The notes beneath the pieces are model-generated. The model saw nothing but the letters and a program-made list of their open reading frames with translations, was not told the DNA's origin and ran no database searches. This document shows, in pieces, positions 46,701 through 49,294 of a stretch of DNA of 49,294 nt; position 1 is the stretch's first letter; each line of letters starts with the position of its first letter. Source of the stretch: Paraburkholderia sp. SG-MS1 (lineage in GTDB: Bacteria; Pseudomonadota; Gammaproteobacteria; Burkholderiales; Burkholderiaceae); NCBI RefSeq assembly GCF_012275575.1, contig NZ_NPIH01000101.1:1-49294 (forward strand), written 5' to 3'. A program made the position numbers and the translations under genes.

Positions 46701-46956
46701 CGTTGGAGCGGCTGACCGATGACATGTAGAGAAAATTCTCGATGCCGTTCATCTCGTCTTCGATGATCGAGGTAACGGTGCGATCGAGCGTGCGCGCGTC
46801 GGCGCCGCTGAAGATCGCCGAGATGCTGAGCGAGGGGGGCGCGACGTCCGGATATTGTTCGACTGGCAGAAGCGCGACGGCCAACGTGCCGAACAGCACC
46901 GTGAACAGTGCGATGACCCAGGCGAAGACCGGGCGGGAAACGAAGAAACGATTCAT
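43753..46956 (-). CDS. RND multidrug efflux pump, AcrB/MexB (HAE1) family
   Basis: A 1067-residue inner-membrane proton-drug antiporter. MNRFFVSRPVFAWVIALF starts helix 1. The proton-relay Asp pair is in GILNDDAIVVVENVARIM (helix 4), and the Lys of helix 10 is in GLAAKNAILIVEFAIKEE. Two large periplasmic loops with porter and docking domains are present (~40-330 and ~560-870). It is full length for the family. It exports amphiphilic drugs; actual substrates are unknown. It begins 10 bp after the adaptor stop, so the order is adaptor-pump-channel in one operon. Confidence 0.96.
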   Translation of the reverse strand: MNRFFVSRPVFAWVIALFTVLFGTLAVALLPVEQYPDVAPPSLSISAIFSGADARTLDRTVTSIIEDEMNGIENFLYMSSVSRSNGTAQITVVLKPGTNLDIARTQVQDRLSRVEPRLPLEVRQRGISVTKASSGFLMLLALQNADGSTNATAMGNFASSNIVNELRRIDGVGDVQLFGSSYAMRIWLDPTRLAGFGLSASEVLQAVQEQNSQTAGGGLGDQPNAGGSEFTAQIVTQSRFSTPEQFREIIVRANPDGSTVRLGDVARVELGNDSYGTRLSVNGKESAGIAIQLASGANALAVANHVRQRMTELQPTFPRGVTWAVPFDTTPFITTSVHSVIRTMIEALLLVTVVVFLFLQDWRATLIPTLVVPVALIGTCAGLYLFGLSINILSLFGMVVAIGILNDDAIVVVENVARIMREEGLSAPRATVKAVGQISGAVIASTLVLVAVFIPMAFFPGSTGGIYRQFSVTLAVSITLSTLLALTLGAALCAALLRNETYSDSAPTSAAGKLLQRVFDGFNRGLGAGTDRYIRGVDAMLRSPLRWLLLFVVACVMTAWLFIRLPGGFLPTEDQGHLFITYTGAPGSTEQRTQHAVNQVEAFLRQQPQVRNVASVTGFSFFGQGQSAALSFVDLKPWDERPGEANSASALVRRANGAFRQIPEAMIFALDPPAIPSLGNATGFTMKIQDRSGVGGDALQQAARRIMIEAAQSPILAGVRSEGMPEAPQLYVEIDRVKARALGLQIGQVNQALALSFGSNYVNDFVFEGNVLRVFLQADAEHRMRAEDVSALQLRNNRNEMVPFSAFSRVRWISGPQQLERYNGFPSATVSGQAAAGRSSGAALTEMERIASHVLTGNLTYEWTGTAFEEKQAGGQIGLLLGLSLVVVFLLLAALYESWAIPASVLLIIPFGVIGAVVLTMLRGLSADVYFNIGLVTIIGLAAKNAILIVEFAIKEESEGKDAIAAAKNGAQQRLRPILMTSVTFVLGMMPLVLATGAGAASRRAVGTGVMGSMLTATLFGIFFTPLFYVAARRWLSRKKRKVDLDDDDLSAPASSGGEPAGGKQDA

Positions 46957-46966
46957 CGGGCTCCCG

Positions 46967-48157
46967 TCAGCGCGTGGCCGAAGCCGGTGTCGGCGCCGCT
47001 GTCCCCGCTGCGGGGGCAGGCCGCGCATCGACTCGCTGGCCGGGCTGGACGCGCTGCCATCCGTCGACGATCACACGCTCGCCGGGCTTCAACCCGTCGC
47101 GCACGGTCCAGCGTCCTTCGCCTTGCTCACCGAGATCGATGTTGCGGTGAACCACGGTGCCATCGTCCGCGACGAGCGCGACGCTGGCGATGCCGTTGTC
47201 CAGTTGCACCGCGCGCTCGGGAATCCGGATGCCTTGCCGGTTGCCCGCCGTGATGATGCGCCCGCGCACGAACTGCCCGGGCAACAGCGTGCGCGATGGA
47301 TTGGCGAACTGGGCGCGCACCGTTTGCGTGCCGGTCGACGGATCGACGACCAGGTCGGCGAAGTCGAGAAAGCCGCGCTCGTCGTAGACCTGGCCGTTGG
47401 CGAGCAGCAGTTCGACCTCGACGTGTTTCATATCGAACGCCTTGCGCGTGCCCGACTGGATCTGTTGCTCGACGTCGAGCATCGCCGTGTTCGATTTCGT
47501 GAACACCGCGTTGATGGGCGAGAGCTGATTGACCTGCGCCATCATCGTGGCCGCGCCGGCGCTGACGAGCGCGCCTTCGGTGACTTGCGCGCGGCCCACG
47601 CGTCCGGCGATCGGCGTGCGGACGACCGAGCGTTCGAGCCGCAGATTGGCGAGCGTCACGGCGGCCTGCGCATCGGCGACGTTGGCTTGGGCCTGCTGCA
47701 TCGTTGCGACTGCGGCGTCGTTTTCCTGTGCGCTGACCGCGTGCCGCTCGAGCAGCGGCCTGAAGCGATCCACCACCGAAGCCGCGTTTTTGTACACGGC
47801 GTTCGCGCGCGTCAATGCAGCCTGCGCCTGCTGCAACTGTGCGCGGTAGTCCCGGTCGTCGATCTGGAACAGCGGCGCGTTGGCCTTCAGGTCCGTGCCT
47901 TCCCGATAAAGCGTGCGCTCGACGATGCCGTCGACCCGCGCGCGGATCTCCGCGGTGCGGACCGCCTCGATCCGGCCAGGCAGTTCGACGACGTCCGGCA
48001 CGTTCGACGCGGCCACCGTCTCCACCAGTACGGGCACCGGCGGCATGGCCGCGGCGGGCGCATCCTGCCTGTCGCCGCAGGCGGCGAGCACCAGCGGCAA
48101 ACCGGTGATGACAACGAATACGGCACGACTACATAAGCTTGACGCGGAGCAGGGCAA
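46967..48157 (-). CDS. RND efflux periplasmic adaptor (membrane fusion protein)
   Basis: A 396-residue adaptor lipoprotein with lipobox VLAAC (Cys27). It carries a biotinyl-lipoyl-like hairpin domain (VELPGRIEAVRTAEIRARVDGIV, LFQIDDRDYRAQLQQAQAAL), a long coiled-coil (~100-165), and beta-barrel and membrane-proximal domains to ~370, then an Ala/Pro-rich tail. It links the inner-membrane pump to the outer-membrane channel. The start is TTG 48157, preceded by GAGGAG 7 nt upstream. A TTG start may keep expression low. It is the first gene of the efflux operon; no adjacent TetR/MarR regulator is seen. Confidence 0.92.
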   Translation of the reverse strand: MPCSASSLCSRAVFVVITGLPLVLAACGDRQDAPAAAMPPVPVLVETVAASNVPDVVELPGRIEAVRTAEIRARVDGIVERTLYREGTDLKANAPLFQIDDRDYRAQLQQAQAALTRANAVYKNAASVVDRFRPLLERHAVSAQENDAAVATMQQAQANVADAQAAVTLANLRLERSVVRTPIAGRVGRAQVTEGALVSAGAATMMAQVNQLSPINAVFTKSNTAMLDVEQQIQSGTRKAFDMKHVEVELLLANGQVYDERGFLDFADLVVDPSTGTQTVRAQFANPSRTLLPGQFVRGRIITAGNRQGIRIPERAVQLDNGIASVALVADDGTVVHRNIDLGEQGEGRWTVRDGLKPGERVIVDGWQRVQPGQRVDARPAPAAGTAAPTPASATR

Positions 48158-48199
48158 GAGAAACTCCTCGGTGAAGGCACTCTTTTTCGCTTTGAATTG

Positions 48200-48231
48200 C
48201 TTGCAGTCTGACGGTCTTGCAGTGTGACGGC
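48200..48231. repeat. Two 16-bp direct repeats upstream of the efflux operon
   Basis: CTTGCAGTCTGACGGT (48200-48215) and CTTGCAGTGTGACGGC (48216-48231) are adjacent and differ at two positions. They lie 43-74 bp before the adaptor start and could bind a regulator. Confidence 0.7.
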
Positions 48232-48410
48232 GGTGTTTTTCTTATGGCTGCCGAGCGGCCGTTGCAGCCGGCGTATTGCACGCTTGCGTCCAATTGCAAG
48301 TTGCCTGAACCCGCGTTGTAATGGAAGAAAGGTGTTTCATGCGTATTCTCACTGAAGGCCAGCATTTTGATCCGGTGTTTCAGCAATGCGCTTTCATGCG
48401 GACAACGAGC

Positions 48411-48431
48411 TTGATACTTGATACTTGATAC
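48411..48431. repeat. Heptamer tandem repeat (TTGATAC x3)
   Basis: Three perfect copies of TTGATAC stand head to tail, followed by TTC. It is a short microsatellite-like array in otherwise non-coding DNA. Copy-number change by slippage is possible. Confidence 0.85.
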
Positions 48432-48873
48432 TTCTTAATGCCCACGGCAAAAACTTCCGTCGATCTTACAAGGTTTGACCTGCTTGTCAAATCACCGCGC
48501 CAATGCAATTGAAAGCGACGCGATGCCGGCGCCGGGCGCACAAAGTCCGATACAGCTAAACCGCATGAGTGGGGCCTTGCCGGGCGCGTCGGTGCCGGGC
48601 GTGGCTGGAACGAATGGGCGAACCCCGTCGATTATGCTTTTAGCCCGGCCTATCGCAATGGTGATTTGAACGGCACGCAACCGGTATGAATGAAAGCCGG
48701 GTATAAAGCCAGAGATGTCGGTCGAGCATGAATATGAGCGGCGGTGCGTTGATCACGCTCGATCTCGCGTGGGACGATCACGTGATGCTCACGTTCGATG
48801 CGGCTCGACGCCGCGTCGACCTGTTGGCCAGTTGAATGGACCTGCGCCCAGATGCTCCATGCCAGTGGGGCGG

Positions 48874-49294
48874 TTAGCGCGCTGGCGCATCCGACGAACT
48901 CAAGGTGTGCACGCGCAACGCGGAATCGCGCGCGATCGACGCTTCGGAAAACGGAATGCTCAGCCAGCGTCGCGCGGCATAGTCGCGCGTCGCGTCGGCA
49001 TAGTGGGGCGAGGCCGGGTCGCCGGATTCGGACGACGCGAGCAAGGTCCGCGCAAGCACCTGATCCCCGTCGAACGAAACGAGCTGCAGGTAGGTGTCGC
49101 CGTTCGGGTTGACGTCCATCGAATAGCCGCGCGTATCGAATGGATGGGCGGCGCACGCGGCGGTGAAGTAGCCGCCCGCGTCGCAGCCGCCGAACAGCGG
49201 AATGCGTTCGCCATTGCGCTGCACGTAGAGCGCGGCGCTGCGCGGCGCATCGAGCGCGATGCCGGCGTGATGCAGGGCGGCGATGGCGTCGTGC
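48874..49294 (-). CDS. Penicillin acylase/AHL acylase family protein, C-terminal part
   Basis: About 139 residues are visible; the frame is open to the window edge, so the N-terminal majority is missing. The tail contains GDTYLQLVSFDG, then ARTLLASSESGDPASPHYADATRDYAARRWLSIPF, the C-terminal signature of penicillin-amidase Ntn-hydrolases (PvdQ/QuiP and penicillin acylases): a near-constant S-x-DPxSPHYxDQT-like segment. These enzymes hydrolyse amide bonds of penicillins or acyl-homoserine lactones; the nucleophile Ser and active site lie outside the window, so activity cannot be judged. Confidence 0.85.
   Translation of the reverse strand, partial: HDAIAALHHAGIALDAPRSAALYVQRNGERIPLFGGCDAGGYFTAACAAHPFDTRGYSMDVNPNGDTYLQLVSFDGDQVLARTLLASSESGDPASPHYADATRDYAARRWLSIPFSEASIARDSALRVHTLSSSDAPAR

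Larger units (their letters stand above)
48158..48873. other. 716-bp region without a convincing gene
   Basis: This holds the efflux operon promoter, the 16-bp direct repeats and a heptamer repeat. Short open frames exist: a plus-strand stretch ending VDYAFSPAYRNGDLNGTQPV (stop ~48689), and one of 35 codons near 48728-48835. Neither has a ribosome site or a recognisable family. They could be remnants of a decayed gene. Confidence 0.4.

Overview
The window reads as chromosome of a high-GC betaproteobacterium, most likely Burkholderia/Paraburkholderia. This rests on strong G/C bias at third codon positions, on the gene types (Xfp phosphoketolase next to AckA, SfnG/SfnB-like sulfur genes, a Pot-type ABC operon, NodT-type RND efflux), and on the dense, mixed-strand layout. 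The genus is an inference from gene content; no rRNA or other phylogenetic marker is present. I see no insertion sequence, prophage, CRISPR array, tRNA or rRNA.

Layout. 1-9.5 kb: the 3' part of an AI-2E family permease with a long soluble C-terminal extension, a Rieske/FAD reductase, an orphan hybrid histidine kinase, an HSL-type esterase, YjbQ, a thioredoxin-like protein and small membrane or exported proteins. 9.7-18.5 kb: a SetB-like sugar efflux MFS protein, then a carbon-flow block with 6-phosphogluconate dehydrogenase (preceded by tandem repeats), a HAD hydrolase, an ankyrin protein, a 41-residue membrane protein, phosphoketolase plus acetate kinase, and a BON-domain protein. 18.8-21.9 kb: a PaaI-type thioesterase, an XRE-cupin regulator with a GNAT acetyltransferase, YceH and an orphan SLATT-like membrane protein.

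22-25.5 kb: a sulfur-scavenging group (SfnG-like FMN monooxygenase, SsuA-like binding protein, SfnB/DszC-like flavoprotein). 25.6-34.3 kb: a four-gene Pot-type ABC importer facing a PuuE-type deacetylase, a GntR regulator and a flavin-reductase-fold protein, with a convergent gamma-glutamyltransferase-like hydrolase. Together these look like an uncharacterised uptake-and-hydrolysis system for a nitrogenous compound, and two perfect palindromes lie in the divergent promoter. 34.5-36 kb: a solitary mreB and a 56-residue membrane protein. 36-40.5 kb: a compact operon (cupin dioxygenase-like, SDR, MFS, SDR, IclR) whose promoter carries overlapping palindromes.

40.8-48.2 kb: an HtrA/DegP protease behind an exact match to the PmrA/BasR box pattern, then a complete RND tripartite efflux operon (adaptor, pump, outer-membrane factor). 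About 0.7 kb without a convincing gene follows, containing short tandem repeats. The window ends in the C-terminal part of a penicillin/AHL-acylase family protein.

Starts were moved from the longest open frame to the codon with the best Shine-Dalgarno sequence where this was visible. Function calls rest on motif recognition by eye; no database search was possible.
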